NCBI GenBank assembly: GCA_003184365.1
Contig: NKYR01000013.1
Location: 186,001 to 250,000, forward strand
Length of the DNA stretch: 64,000 nt
From: Evernia prunastri
Taxonomy: Eukaryota; Ascomycota; Lecanoromycetes; Lecanorales; Parmeliaceae
Direction: 5' to 3'
Shown: positions 45,828 through 58,120 of the stretch, piece by piece
How the letters are laid out: every line of letters begins with the position of its first letter
Position numbering within the stretch: the stretch's first letter is position 1
Program-made: the position numbers and the translations under genes
Notes under the pieces: model-generated
The model's input: only the letters and a program-made list of their open reading frames with translations
The model's database searches: none
What the model was told of the DNA's origin: nothing

Positions 45828-47652
45828 ATGGCGCAGAGTATCAATTCTGTGTCCGAAGATGCGAACTTCAAAGTGTCATCAAGTCCGGCGAATGCTCGGA
45901 AACAGCCTCCACCAGAAAGCCCCAAGAGCATAAAGACTCGGAGTCTTGTTATCCTATCCTTCTGGGCTGTGGTTATTTTACTTGGTCTACCAGTATGGCT
46001 GTGGACCACTTCCATCTACAGGGCCAATTTGCCGCTTCAAGAAATGTTAGACTGGGCTGATGGAAAGGTACTTGTTCCGCTTTTATGGTGCGCATCGGTC
46101 ACTGAATAGAATGCAGGCCTGCAAACCCACATTCCCTCTTCAGATCGCCATTGAAGCAACCTCTCTCCAAGAATCTGAGGCAGCACATCTCGTCCGTATG
46201 ACTCAGCATGCACTTGACGATCTCAATGAGTTCTCCGCCCATCATTTGCGTTTACGATTGGCAAAGTCCTTCAACTCTCAAGAACCCCAAAATCCGTCAA
46301 TGGCGGTAATACAAGAGGAATTTGCCGCTGAATCTCCAAGACAATATCGGAGCACCGACGGGTTAAATGAGGAAGCTCTTACGGTCAGACTCCAGCAGCA
46401 GACCGGCACTCAAGCACCCCGAGCGGAGCTGCAGCCTCATTCGGCCAGATTCGACGTCTTCTATGCCTCCAATCAGGCGCCTTCCGTCTCCTCGAGCTCT
46501 TCAACCCTAGCCACCTTCATTGCCACCCAATTGCATGAGTTGTTCGCCGAAGAGCAAGCTATCATCGCTTATATCCTCCAGTCGGCTCAAACTATGGGTC
46601 AAGCACCTCAGATGTCCTCATCTGCTTCTGCATCAAGAGAGCTCAGATCAAGATCCCATAGAACTCTCAATCCGGAGCTTGCGGCGAGAGTAGATAGCCG
46701 TATGACTCGATCGCTCAAATATGCCCCAACGTACCACATAACCGTGTCTCTCTTCACGCCTTCTGCTGCACCGTCAGCGTGGGAGATCGAGTCGGCTCTT
46801 GCGGAGTATTTTATCCCTCTACTCGATTCCCTGTCTGGTGTCAGTAATTTCACCGTTGATACTCAGGTGCAACTATATGCTACATTCTCTCCGTCAGTCC
46901 ATTCACCGGAGTACGACCCAGAGCAACAGATTTGGACCCTAAGAGAAGAAGACCTGAGTGGCTTCATCAACGCGGCAGAATGGCCTTTGAGCCCAAGCAT
47001 AGGGGCTGGACCGACGCTCAACTTTGTACTGTACGTACCTGATCGCTCGACAGCGCCACTGGTGGTCAAGGGAGGTCAAGCCTCCAGCTGGCTGATCCCT
47101 CAATGGGGTGGTGTGGTCATCCTGGCTCCTCAAGATATCAATGCCACTTCCAATGAGGCGATTTTGTCCAAGGAATCGATCCAGCCAGCGCTCCTAACCT
47201 TCTCCCATCAGCTACTATCATTCCTAGGAGCGCCTCAAACTCCACCGTCTCTACCACTACAGCTACAAACTCTTACTCGCATACGTGCCGCATCGCTTCT
47301 TTTATCAGCATCATCAACCATGGGTTCGTTAGCTCGTCTTACCGTGGCGTTGCCTTCAATTGCCATTCCAGAGACGGTATCATCAGCAGTTGACACCACG
47401 CTTATGCATCTACGGACTACATGTGATGCTTTGAAGGAAGGTCGATTCAGAGATGCATTGGAGAATGCTCGAATCGCTGAGATCCAGGCCGAGAAGGGAT
47501 TTTTCGAAAAGAGTATGGTTGGTCAGGTCTACTTCCCAGACGAGCATAAGGTCGCTGTCTATCTGCCATTACTGGGTCCTGTCGGCGTGCCACTGGTCAT
47601 GAGCGCCGTCAAAGAATTGAGAAGACTACGGGCGTTAAGAAAAGCAGGGTAG
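45828..47652 (+). CDS. gpi17: GPI transamidase subunit PIG-S / Gpi17
   Basis: Exons 45828-46067 and 46117-47652 give 591 aa. A short cytosolic N terminus leads to a membrane helix (LVILSFWAVVILLGLPVWLW, about residues 40-59) and the family motif TTSIYRANLPLQEM. The large ER-lumenal domain contains RTLNPELAARVDSRMTRSLK, YHITVSLFTPS, WEIESALAEYFIPLL and FVLYVPDRSTAPLVV, and ends in a second membrane helix (YLPLLGPVGVPLVMSAVKEL) followed by a basic tail. PIG-S is a structural subunit of the complex that transfers GPI anchors to proteins in the ER; the GPI-anchored protein at 6.5 kb would be one substrate class. The intron is 49 nt. Confidence 0.93.
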
Positions 47653-50272
47653 CCTGGCTTTACCCCCTGAGGTCTGGCTGATTTCTAGAATTGGTTCAGT
47701 TACATGTCTTGCAGAAGCTAGGCCCATTGATCATCCACAACAGTCGGTTACGGGAAACAGCATCCTACTCTGGCGCAACATGTGTGCTTGGTGACCGCTC
47801 AACGTGTCGGATTGTTGAGGGCGAGAGTGCTTCATCGGCCCGATAAGATTGATTGTTGCAACACCTTTGAGAATTTCCAGGGGCAAGTCAGAGCACTTTC
47901 GACTTGCTCTAAAGTGACATCATTAAGATACGATTGGTCACTGACAGCAAAGACCTAGAATCACGGCGGCCAAATCTGCTGCACCTCAACAAGACGACCA
48001 ATTCACTGCCCATTCAGACGATCAAAACGCAAGAGACAAACAATTGGCATTTCCTCGAATTCCAAGCTTCCATGCACGATGAGAGGTGAAGGCTTGACGC
48101 CAGAGCCAGCCACTCTCGAAAACTTCAGGTGGAGGCGTCTTGGCTTTGAACACCTGACATAGTACCAGTGTACGAACGACAACATGTCAATATGCCAGAC
48201 GAACGGGTCTTGCGATAACAGCTGGTAGACCTCAGGCATTTCGTTCGCTCGAATTTTCAGCGATATTGGTCACTACAAGCGCAGCATAGCAACGTCTAAA
48301 TATCGCTTGCGATAACCATGAACTTTTCTCGTCATCATTCCGCCGCTCGCCGTCTCCAGATCTGTCCGTTCCAACCTTTTGCCTGGCGTTGTTTTGCCTC
48401 ACAGCCTACAAAAGTCTACGCCAATGCAGTATGGAGGGTCCGAATACCTATCGTTTCCATCTCCGAGATCCTGCAATGTTGAATAAGAGATCACAGTGCA
48501 GTTACTGCGCAGTGCGGTAAGACTCCTTTTGCGCTGGGGGCCTTTGCGATCCCCTGCTTCGATGGGTGGGAAGCTAGAGCCGGTAGATAGGTTGTTAGCG
48601 GAAAGTTAGCGCTTACTGGGTGGGACAGAATGTGGAGAGTCTGTCAAAGTGTCAGTGTCATTCAGGACCGACAGTTGACATCGGCCGGCGACAATTCCCA
48701 CTCGAGCCTAATCGTTCCTTTATGACTCATACTGGTACCTACCTTACCTACATATCATTGATCATTGATCATACAAATCTGCAGCGGCTGGATTCGGATA
48801 TCAGCAAGCTAGCCGACGTGGGAAAGTTTGACGCCTTGGCTTGCAGATTTCTGCATCGGAGTGAAATTGTCGGTAACCAAGCCTTTGGCGTCGGTTGAAT
48901 GCAGACCAGAATTGCATGCGTTCATCAAACATCAAACATCAAAAGTAACCAGGCTTGAAATTGATTCTCATTACGGTAAATCGAGTCTCCGTGCATTTGC
49001 ATGATATCTAATTTGCACCAAGCACCTTCCCATTATTGTACTCGGTTATTGTAGAGTAAATTTGTGCGCAGATCTGTGGGGGGGTTAAAGCCTCCCCAGA
49101 TTCTTCATACGCGTGCCAGTCGGAAGATTGTTGTTCGACAAGCTTAAGACAGCGCCGTTGAGCCTTAACGCGGAGATGACAGCTTTTTCAATTTTCTCAG
49201 ACTAGTCGCAAATACCAAGAACGGGATGATGGATGTCATGACAAACGAATTGAAAGAATAGGAACAAGTCTGTTGGAGCGCTACTTTAGAAAATAGAAAA
49301 AAGGACTCAAACATCATGTCGTCGGCCTCCATGTTCTAGAAAAGTATGCTTCTAGCCTTGCCGTTCCGTGAAAACGGATGAAAACGTGGGCAGGGAGCCA
49401 ATCACACATGTTTAGAGCTATGTATGCTGTCAGCCTCCCAGCTGGGGTGGAGATGTGTTGGCAGTGGCACTTCACCACTTCATCTTAGGATTCAGGAACG
49501 ATTATTGATTAGGTGTTTATTTTAAGTTGCAAATCAAGCACCCACACGAATCCCATGAAATGCATAATTCAGATGAAGCCGGCCCTTGTGACGAGATCGC
49601 ATATCGCGTTGATGCAAGATATCTCAATCGAAATTGATTCGCTGTTACATAATAATAACAGGCAAAGCAGTGGATAAAGCTCCGACTCTGGCCCGTCCAT
49701 ACTTGATACCTACATACATCTCTCTCACACCACCAATTATACTTACCTTTGATTGTTATGATTATTTTACACAACTTGTCATAGAATTCAATCCTCCAAC
49801 ACACCGATCAATGAAAATTCAAGACTATTTTCCAAAATCCTCTTAACTTGACGGTACTTCATTATTACACTTCAGCGCCGATGGCTTTCATAACCTTCAT
49901 CTTCTGAACCTAGCAATCGAGGCTAAGCGTGTTTGAAGGGTTCCTTTCCTCCCAATTGAATCAAGTGTTTGCTCCCCAATCTCCCCGAGTCCCCTAAGCC
50001 GAGGTCCCACCGAACTTGAGAACGGCAAAGACCGTCGAATCCAGGCACAGCTTAAGGGACCTGAAGGCACCGAACCATCTGCAACTTGCACTTCAGCTCC
50101 CATTCAATTCTCCTGCACTTCTACATCATCATTACAAACAATTAGAGAGGGCAATGTAACTGCAAATTCAATTGTGAAAAATACCCTTCTACCTTCGTGC
50201 CCTTCCCTTCCTCACTGACACGCCTCTCACCTTCCTCGTGATATCCTATCTCGACTATCTTCACCCTCCGCC
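47653..50272. other. 2.6-kb intergenic region, no gene supported
   Basis: The longest gap. A 78-codon minus-strand frame with a real ATG (48239-48003) has no recognisable motif or splice support. A short tandem catcaaacatcaaacatcaaa lies near 48923-48943 and a g-run near 49079-49085. The right end (50140-50270) is CT-rich and probably the leader of the next gene. Old decayed repeats cannot be excluded by eye. Confidence 0.4.
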
Positions 50273-52965
50273 ATGTCAGGAAGGAGCGCCTACGTGCGCA
50301 AGCAGAACCTCGAACAAGCAGACAGACGAGCACTCAAGGAATCCTCGGAATATGGACACGAAGATCCTTACATCTATGGCTATCCTGGCGGACCTATGTC
50401 CGCGTCCAGGCCAAACTTTTCCGCGACCCCCTCGTACCAGTCCTCCCACCACTCCAATCCGCGCCGCCGGTCAGCATCTTCTACGAGCAGCAGTTATGGA
50501 TACCCTCTTCCCCATATCCCTTCGCACATACGGAAGCCTCGTCCAATCATCGTCGCTTCAGCAATCGAAAAAAGTGACTTCCGAACACACCTCGATGGCA
50601 TGAGCTCGAGTCTGCGAGGCAAGCTTGGAGGATTGATCAAGGGAAAGAAGGATAATGCGGAGAAGCCAAGGCAGCGGCCAATCACGTCTGCCTTGAGTTC
50701 GGATATTCCAAGTCGAAGCGAGAACTACACACCTTCGTTGGATGCTGTACCGTCTCTGACATCGAGTACTTCTCCTTCGGAGGGTCAGGCAACCTTCTCT
50801 TCGAGCGGTCACCACACCCCAGCACCGCGTCAGAGACAGCAGCAAGAGTCTGTCATCCATAAGATTAGAAGATTTGAAGGTGGTGGGAAGCTGCCTCAGC
50901 TGGGGTGGAAATCTCTCTCGAATGTAAGCAGGGCCAAAGCGCGTTTGGTGAACTCTTCGCTGACAAGAACTAGAATCCTGAATTGTGGGATGGGGGAGGG
51001 GATACATTTGTCTATATGTACATGAAAGGTTCACGGACAAAACCACCTCCTTCCTTTCGCATTAATTCTCGAGTCATTAAGCAATCAGGGTCCAAGACGT
51101 TCATAGACCAGCTGTACAATGTCTCGGAGCCTGAAGGCTGGCCTAAATTTTATCCTAACGACCCATACGCTCTGAGAGAAGAGTCCCCAGAAGACGTCGA
51201 CATGTACAACGCATATCAATCTCAAGATGAAGATGGCGACATTGATGCTATACGTCCTGTTGGTGATGCTAAACCTTATATCCAGAGGGCGCCAAGCGGT
51301 ATTCAGCATGAGATCTACATACCATGGCCGGGAGCAGAGACCGGAATCCACTCGACAATATGGCACATTACCACCAGAAACTTCTTCGCCGTCATGTACG
51401 ATGCTAGCGCCTTGGTCGGCACCACACTACATGAGGCAATGACGAAGCTGTTTGAACGTATGGTCCTGTATCCTGATTATTTGGATAGCAGTGTCAACAG
51501 AGTAGGCTGGATCACGGACTACATTGTCCGTCACAGGTTTGACGATGTCAGGAACAACCCATCCTACGCAGCATCGTTACTGGCCTTCAGCGAGGCGCCT
51601 GGGGTGCAGTGGAGAGAAGGCTACATTGAGGCTTTTGTACACTGTGTAGGCATGCTCGACATGGGCCTTCAGACGATTCCGGAATGGCGTCACGTGACCC
51701 CTCACACTAAGATGTTCCTGCAGAACGCGAGCATGGAGATTGAAGAGCGGATCACCCGGGCTCAAGCTCGGCTGCTGTCTTTCGACTTCACTGATATGTG
51801 GCCTCATACTTCTCTTCCGGCTTCTGTTGCTCGTGGCTGCTTTGACAGACTCAGGAAATGGTTCTGCAAATACTACGAAAATGCATGCCTGCATTGGCCA
51901 CCGACTAATGACCAGGCTTGGCTCACTCGCGATATGGTCATGCGTCTCAAGAATGATTTCGAGGGTTTGTACGACTACCTGGTTGATCGGGATGTGATCT
52001 TCGACGGCACAGAGTATCGCCCTGGACAGAAATGGGCAATCACCTGCCGATCTGGTCAGAACTTCCGGGCAGATACTTTCGAGCTTCCTTTCACCGACAT
52101 CCTTCTTGGCTTCGACAAGCGCAATGACTTCCCTCATATCCCTCATCCTTATCCAATCACACCCACTTCGGTCCCGACCCAATCCAAGCCCAGATCCACA
52201 TGGATTGTCAAAAAGCCAAGCTCGCCGGCGGATATACTTGCGCAATCACGCCGTAAAGCACTGTCTTACGCAGAAGCAAGCAATGTCTACACTCTCCGTG
52301 ATCAATACATGCATACTGACCTCGTCACGAATTTCATCCGGTTCGAGCAGAGTGATCAGGTTGAAACTCTTGACCCATTCGAGGCACGCCGCGGCCGTTG
52401 GATCCTTATATATGGTGTTCTACAGATCCTTGCTACCATTTCCGTCGACAGTCCAAATCTCCGTTTCAAGGAAGGCGCGCAATACCACCTTTGCCCACAA
52501 ATGAAAGGGGTAGTACCTTGGGCCGAGCGAGGCTCCCCGCCTGAGCCAGAAGCCGATCACAAGCGTAGTCACTGCTGGGTCATTCCCGAAACTTGGGGTC
52601 CCGTTCTACCCAAAGCGCGTCCCAACGCGCATAAACCTATCCTATGGGGTCAATACGGTGATGGTAGAACTCGAGGAGGAAGCTCTGAGTGTGATACCAC
52701 CCTAGAGCCTGCTGGCCCCAAACCACACGATGCTAGTCTTGGGAGGAAAAGAGCTGAAGAATGGGTTGCGACCAGTGGTGGCCCCGAGATGGGAATGGGT
52801 GATGTTGGCAGTGAGATGAATGCGAATAATCTGGATGAAGTCAGAAGTACCATGAAAAGCGAGGGAAGTGGAGAGCATAGTACCGAGAGTGCGGCGGAAG
52901 CTGCGAGGAAAAGGAGGGCGTTGGTACATGGGTTCACGGACTTCCAACCACCTAGTGAGTGGTAA
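50273..52965 (+). CDS. large conserved fungal protein, probably DUF8004 family
   Basis: Exons 50273-50923 and 50974-52965 give 880 aa; the 50-nt intron has a gtaagc donor and an actag acceptor and joins KSLSN to NPELWDGGGDTFVYMY. The N-terminal 215 residues are Ser/Pro-rich with a basic patch. The remaining folded region is well conserved in appearance: PPPSFRINSRVIKQSGSKTF, GIQHEIYIPWPGAET, HITTRNFFAVMYDASALVGT, LYPDYLDSSVNRVGWITDYI, and a later RRGRWILIYGVLQILATISV with WVIPETWGPV. I associate this with the fungal DUF8004 proteins, whose function is unknown; the assignment is from memory of the motif style and is tentative. There is no membrane helix or catalytic motif I can name. The C-terminal 100 residues are disordered and acidic. 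Confidence 0.75.
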
Positions 52966-53726
52966 GGCAGAGCTTGGGTATTTGGGAAATCTTTAAAGCG
53001 TCGATGCGATGGGGACCATGTCTTTCCCTTTCATTTGATACCATATCTAGGCTATTCGAGCAGGGCGCTCGAGGACATCTACCTGCGCTAGAGTGCATGG
53101 CGTTTGGTGAGATAGCTATGGGTATAGTGTACGTTTTGGTATGGGCTGTAGATCAGCTTCATTGAACACCGCGGTCGTGAGCCTAACTCCACTATATCGT
53201 CGTCTATACGTACCTAGTGCTAATGCTGCGCTTTCCCATTGCTCAGATCTCGCTTTGGTCTCAGGGCCATACATAAGCAAGATGATCTGATCCGTGAAAT
53301 CAAAACAGGACAAGCCAATGGCTACCGAAGACACCGATGAAATCCGCCGACTGATGAGAAATGGAAGAAACTAGGAGCAAAGCTATATCGTGCTCGTTCT
53401 CCTTGCTTTTCCGCAAATGAGCCTGCGATTGTCTCTCACGGACCAGGTTTTAACTGAACGGGAGCCGTTGGATAGAGCGCTGAACAACACTACAGATCAG
53501 GGGTTGACAGATGCTGGTTCTTTGCGCTGTGGAGTTGGTCGCTGCTATGGTCTACTGGCAAGCCTATAGGGTGGGTTTGTTTGGAGAAAGCGACGGCATG
53601 TTGGGATGATCATTGGTGTGGTGGAGATGTGCGGAGGCAGGGATTCGTTCACTGTACTGCACGATCGGCGAGGATATCAAGGACGTAGACTGTACAAGGA
53701 GCTTTGTAAAAGGACCAGTGCATGCA
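52966..53726. other. 3' intergenic region between convergent genes
   Basis: About 760 bp between converging stops. No convincing exon, repeat or RNA gene. Confidence 0.4.
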
Positions 53727-54801
53727 CTAGTATAACTTATCTACGGGATATTGCCTTCGTCGACCGACGTCTCCCACCTTGCTGAGAGGATTACTCTTTC
53801 TGTTCCCTGCATCTCCCTCCTTGCTCGTTTTCCCTTGGTAATTCGATTCCACCACATCCCAATCGATAGCATTCCACCACCCCTCCAAAAACGGTTTCTT
53901 TCCTCCAACACCCCAATCCATCAACCAAACATGCTGCCACGTGTTCACCCCCAACAATATATCAATGTCGGCTCCGCCGTACGCGATCCTGCTTTCCTTC
54001 TTGGGGAAGATCGAACTGGCACCGAACGAGCCAGCGCCCATCATCGTGTTGTGATCCTGCTCCTGCCTCCTGTAATGTGCCTCCGGTAGAGGCGAACCGG
54101 CGAGGTAGGTCGTCAGGATCGAGAGTTCATTGTCCATTGAAAGGGGGTCTCTGTTCTTGTGCCGGACGAGCCAGACGAAGCCGGGGCCGAACATGGCGTT
54201 GGCGGTCGCGATGAAGGTGGCTCGGAGCGACTCGGGGGAGGAGAAGGACTTGCTGATTCGGGCCGAGAGGGTGGGGGACATTTTGGGCGGGTCGGGGCAG
54301 AGGGTGGAGAAGAATTGGTGGTTGGCCCAGGCCATGCTGGCGTGGTTGAAGAGGGAGGCGGCGTGAGGTTGGCGGGCGTGGTTGACGGTGAGAGCGTGCG
54401 TCGTTGAATCGAAGAGCGGGGTGCCTGAACGATATGTTAGCGGAGGGTTGCGATTGAGATCTTAGTCGAGACAGTCGAGTAGATCGAGGCAAAGGATGGT
54501 ATACCGGCGGTTAGCTTGTTCAGGCGGTCGACGAGGTTGCCGTGATATTGGGTCCATGCCAGGTCGAACCCATCCTTTGATAACATACCCGGTACCCCAT
54601 CCTTTTGGAAAGTTTCATTGTGTTTGATGTAGGGCACGATGTGGACACGCCGTCGTTGCGTTTTGGGATTGTATAGGCATTGGGTCTGGTATTGGGTCAG
54701 GATTGCGGTCGCGCTGCCTGAGGAATGGGCGAGCTTACTTGGATGAGAGGCCTGCATATTCGCAGAGCGATCTGCTGCCGCGACCGAGGTGACAGAAGCA
54801 T
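53727..54801 (-). CDS. rsm26: mitochondrial small-subunit ribosomal protein mS42/mS43 (SOD-like fold)
   Basis: Exons 54801-54739, 54685-54505 and 54424-53727 give 313 aa. The first exon is a 21-residue presequence (MLLSPRSRQQIALRICRPLI) that is visible only with the 53-nt intron 54686-54738 (gtaagc, cctgacc branch, taccag). Then LSKDGFDLAWTQYHGNLVDR, FNHASMAWANHQFFSTL and the Fe/Mn-SOD C-terminal signature form GPGFVWLV ... NTWQHVWLMDWGVGGKKPFL and EGWWNAIDWDVV. Fungal 37S proteins Rsm26 (mS42) and Mrp1 (mS43) are SOD-derived paralogues that have lost enzyme activity; the length and WWNAIDW motif favour mS42, but I cannot exclude mS43. Confidence 0.85.
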
Positions 54802-55471
54802 AGAAAGTCGATCAGTGATACCGCAGGGAAAGAACTAAATTTACTCTCTTTGGATTTAGGACTCTATTCCAAGAGTATTGACGCTATTCCATTTATGAGT
54901 AGCGCGACATTTGTCGGCACCAGTCAAAGGGCTTTCCCGGTCCGAAACTTCTCATCTTTCATACAGAGCCGCCCAAGTCCAATTGTCAATTGTTTCATCT
55001 GACCACTGCCAACTTGTGTTACTTGTCAAGACAATCTCTGCCAGCCTCTCGATACGAGCTTTGACTCACACTCATGAATCCTGATGCAGCAGATTTACCC
55101 CGTACTCTGCTACAATTATCTCGGCGCGTCCACTCTTTCTGTTCCTGCTTTGCTCGACTTGCCTATGCTATATTGCTTCGCTGTGATGCCTCAATCACTG
55201 CTATTCTCTATCCCCTTCAAAAGCCCACGTTCTCTCGGTCTCCCTTGTTCGCCTTTATGTTCATTTGCGAAGTCACGATTCTGTCTTTGTTTTGACATGT
55301 GCTAAATAGGGCTCGCATTGTCCTCTCATTATCCTGCACTTTGACTTGCATAGACATTCCTTTGTGCCCATGTGCTCTTTCATCTCTCTACACCTCTATT
55401 AGTTCTGGATCACTGGCCTTGCCACTGAATACTCAGCTTTCTCCAAATCTTACTCACCGTACAGAATTATC
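54802..55471. other. divergent promoter region, CT-rich
   Basis: 670 bp between the divergent mS42 and Cys-rich membrane protein genes. The right half (55100-55460) is dense in ctctc/ctttg pyrimidine runs, a typical fungal promoter and leader. No coding exon supported. Confidence 0.45.
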
Positions 55472-56662
55472 ATGGGTCGAATGACCTCTCTCAAGGTAGC
55501 GGCAGTATGCCTCTTTTCCACCACCATCCCCTCAGCAGCAGCACTCTCAGCAGTAGAGCAAGTTGCGCAAGTACTGGGGGTCCTTCCAAGAGGCAATACA
55601 TGTTCTCTACCTAACTTCGCACCGTGCAATCAAGACGGACTACCTGACAACTTCTGCTGCCCAACAACAAGCACCTGCATCCCCTTCAACAACAAAAAGT
55701 CTGCCATCTGCTGTCCTGCAGGCCAGAACTGCTCCGACATAACAACTATCAGTTGCGATTCGAGTCGGCAGAATGCAACACTACATCCGGAGAGCCAAAT
55801 ATTTACCACAGATTTGGGCGGCACTTTGGAGTCTTGCGGCGGAAATATGTGTTGCCCCAAAGGCTACAGCTGCCAAAACGGCTCTTGTAGCGTCGCCACA
55901 TCCTCAACCACCGCATCGACTACTTCGACCACATCATCGACCTCCTCATCGATCTCCTCATCGACCTCCTCGACCACAACTACCCCCTCCTCGTCAACCT
56001 CTTCCATAAAACCCACCGGCACCTCCGCATCAGCAACAACATCAACGACTTCCACATCCGCTACCGCCACTCCGATACATACCAGCCTTGCAGAGACGAA
56101 CAGCTCTGCGACACATGCGCACTGCTCTCAATTTACCCCTGCAGGTACCCTGGTGGGATTCTTCTCAGGCTTAGCCTTTGGCATCTCTCTGACTGTCGGC
56201 TTTCTCTGCTGCTTCGGCCATCGACGCCATGAACCTTCTTCCCCAACCTCGCCCGATTTCTCTAATGTTAGAGCTTCGATATCCGACCCCATCTATAAGT
56301 CTGAGGGTATGGACGCCGTACGTGCAGATTTCCTGCGAAGAGAATCCAGACCCCGCAAATCTTTGCGCTCCATGTTCTCAAGATCGTCTACAATGCCATC
56401 CCGCAACGCACCCGTGGATGGCATTGGCAGGAGTATAGTAAATGTACCGCAGACGCCGGTCAATCAGCGGTCACCATCAACTCGGATGAGACACGAGCCG
56501 AGCATGGAAAGCATCAAGATTTACAGTCCGCCAGGAGTGCTCGGAAGGCCGGGGACTCAGTTGGCTGATATGCTGGATGAAGTCGGGTGGGATCCTACAA
56601 AGCCTTATCTTGGGAGTCCAGGCCGGGTGGATCCGAGGAGCAGAGCTTTAGGTGGTGGATGA
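55472..56662 (+). CDS. Cys-rich single-pass membrane protein (wall-sensor-like)
   Basis: Single exon, 396 aa. A signal peptide (MTSLKVAAVCLFSTTIPSAA) precedes a domain with about 12 cysteines in doublets (NTCSLPNFAPCNQ, NFCCPTTSTC, AICCPAGQNCS, NMCCPKGYSCQNGSC), a granulin-like spacing. A Ser/Thr tract follows (about residues 142-215), then one membrane helix (GTLVGFFSGLAFGISLTVGF) with a CCFGHRRHE stop-transfer end, and a 140-residue basic cytosolic tail containing RRESRPRKSLRSMFSRSS. This architecture (signal, Cys domain, Ser/Thr mucin-like stem, one helix, short tail) is like WSC-type wall stress sensors, but the Cys domain is not WSC. Function unknown. Confidence 0.8.
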   Translation: MGRMTSLKVAAVCLFSTTIPSAAALSAVEQVAQVLGVLPRGNTCSLPNFAPCNQDGLPDNFCCPTTSTCIPFNNKKSAICCPAGQNCSDITTISCDSSRQNATLHPESQIFTTDLGGTLESCGGNMCCPKGYSCQNGSCSVATSSTTASTTSTTSSTSSSISSSTSSTTTTPSSSTSSIKPTGTSASATTSTTSTSATATPIHTSLAETNSSATHAHCSQFTPAGTLVGFFSGLAFGISLTVGFLCCFGHRRHEPSSPTSPDFSNVRASISDPIYKSEGMDAVRADFLRRESRPRKSLRSMFSRSSTMPSRNAPVDGIGRSIVNVPQTPVNQRSPSTRMRHEPSMESIKIYSPPGVLGRPGTQLADMLDEVGWDPTKPYLGSPGRVDPRSRALGGG

Positions 56663-57143
56663 AGGTAGACTTTGGCATGCATAGTCTTTGATTTAGCGGT
56701 TTCTTTCCCTTGCATCTTTGTAGCATTGAGCGTTTTTTGGATTGAATGAAAATACCTCACATGTTTCTTATATATTGCATCCTGTACATTGCGCTGAATA
56801 TTTGCCATCCTGTCCAAACCGATGCATACTTGATCGTCGGGTTTGAATCCTGAATCGTCCAAGCTCGGAGTATAATCGGCCAGACCTTCAATAGTATGAT
56901 GAGTACCGTCCCCCACGCCCCCGGCCTCATAAAAGGGACGCGCCATCGGCTAGATGTAGCCAACCTTCGAACGTGCGCAGGTGATGGAGCATTCACTCTC
57001 GCCGTTTACGCGCTCCAAAGCAATGTCCCTCAGATGGTGCCCACACTGCCGCTGTGATATCCTAATACAAAGGGTATCCGATTTCAGTTGCTGACTTTCT
57101 CACACTCAAACTCCGGAATTTTAGATGTTGATCAATATTGACA
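56663..57143. other. intergenic region, no gene seen
   Basis: About 480 bp between two plus-strand genes: 3' UTR of the Cys-rich protein gene and promoter of the peptidase-like gene. Nothing else recognised. Confidence 0.4.
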
Positions 57144-58120
57144 ATGAAACTTCTACTAGTTCACTGTCTCCTCGCTCTATCCATACCCATCGCCTCCACC
57201 TACACCATCGAAAGCTGTGAAAGCGACAAGCCAGCTATCGAATTTGCAATAACCCTTGCCCAAACAGCCATGATCCGTCCTCTTTTCGATATCCAGCGGG
57301 GCACCTCAAGTATACATGGCTACACCGCTATGTACAAATCCAACATCTTCAAACCCTTCCTCCAGAAGCTCATGACCAACATCCTACACCTACCCGTCAC
57401 TCAAGCTGCAGGACGCGATCAAGTACCCACCTTTGTCTGCGCGAAGCCGGGTATGCAGCAGACGTACGATATCGGTTATGACCCACTCGACCGTTGCATC
57501 GACAGCCGCGTGGCGAGTTTCTGGGCGAAGGATACGGCTCTTGTGTTCATCTGTCCCAGCTTCACGGCCCTGGCATTCCAGCCCGTCTTCAATCCTGACG
57601 GGCCCAAGGATATCTATTGTCCAATCGTGCGGAACAACGCCTTTTTGGGCCAGTCGGATCCGTTGGTCAAGTATCAGAGTTATGAGTTGGTGCATCAGCT
57701 GGCGCATCTTTACCTGCAGAATGGGGGCTTGACGAGCGAGACGGTCCCGAAGGAGGTGACGGATTGGAATAGCTGCGTCGGCCTGGGTTGGGTACGTCTG
57801 ATTTGGGAGATGATATTTTCAACTTGGTGGCAGAATGCGTCGCAAGACATGTCCCGGGAGCAAAATTGGCCGTTTTATCCCCGGACACCAACTGCATCAT
57901 CTGACTTGAAGAGCAAGCAATGCTGACCCCGAGATCTGTGTAGATGCCGCTGGACGGATGCCCATCCGTCAAGAATCCGTCTAATTTGGTGTACTATGCT
58001 GCTTGTGGGTATTGTCTTGTCCCCACGAAGGTTTGCGGGATGCTGATCGGAGGCAGTCATCAATCAAGAGTGCACACAAATGCCGGATCCGTTTGCGGCG
58101 CCATTCTCAGGGCAACGTGA
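57144..58120 (+). CDS. secreted deuterolysin-like (M35-type) protein with HQxxH
   Basis: Exon 1 is 57144-57791; a gtacgt donor and a tgtgtag acceptor (57941-57943) join it to 57944-58120, giving 274 aa. Without splicing the frame would end 45 codons later in sequence that does not resemble the family. The start gives a signal peptide (MKLLLVHCLLALSIPIASTY); an upstream in-frame TTG is ignored. Cysteines are regularly placed, and the domain reads SYELVHQLAHLYL and DWNSCVGLGW, then NPSNLVYYAACGYC from exon 2, the NPxNYxYY element of fungal lysine-specific metallopeptidase-like proteins. The zinc motif HExxH is HQLAH (184-188), so the catalytic Glu is a Gln. The 3' end is uncertain: the last ~40 residues look untypical and another intron may follow PTK. 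Confidence 0.65.

Noticed and set aside
38041..47652. Secondary-metabolite or effector gene cluster around cutinase and amidase
   Set aside because: No backbone synthase or pathway regulator; the block is interleaved with housekeeping genes such as PIG-S.
48003..48239. 78-codon minus-strand frame starting with ATG
   Set aside because: No recognised domain, no neighbouring exons with matching phase; could be chance in a 2.6-kb gap.
57792..57926. Read-through end of the deuterolysin-like protein
   Set aside because: Unspliced sequence loses the NPSNLVYYAACGYC element found in the downstream exon; splice signals are present.
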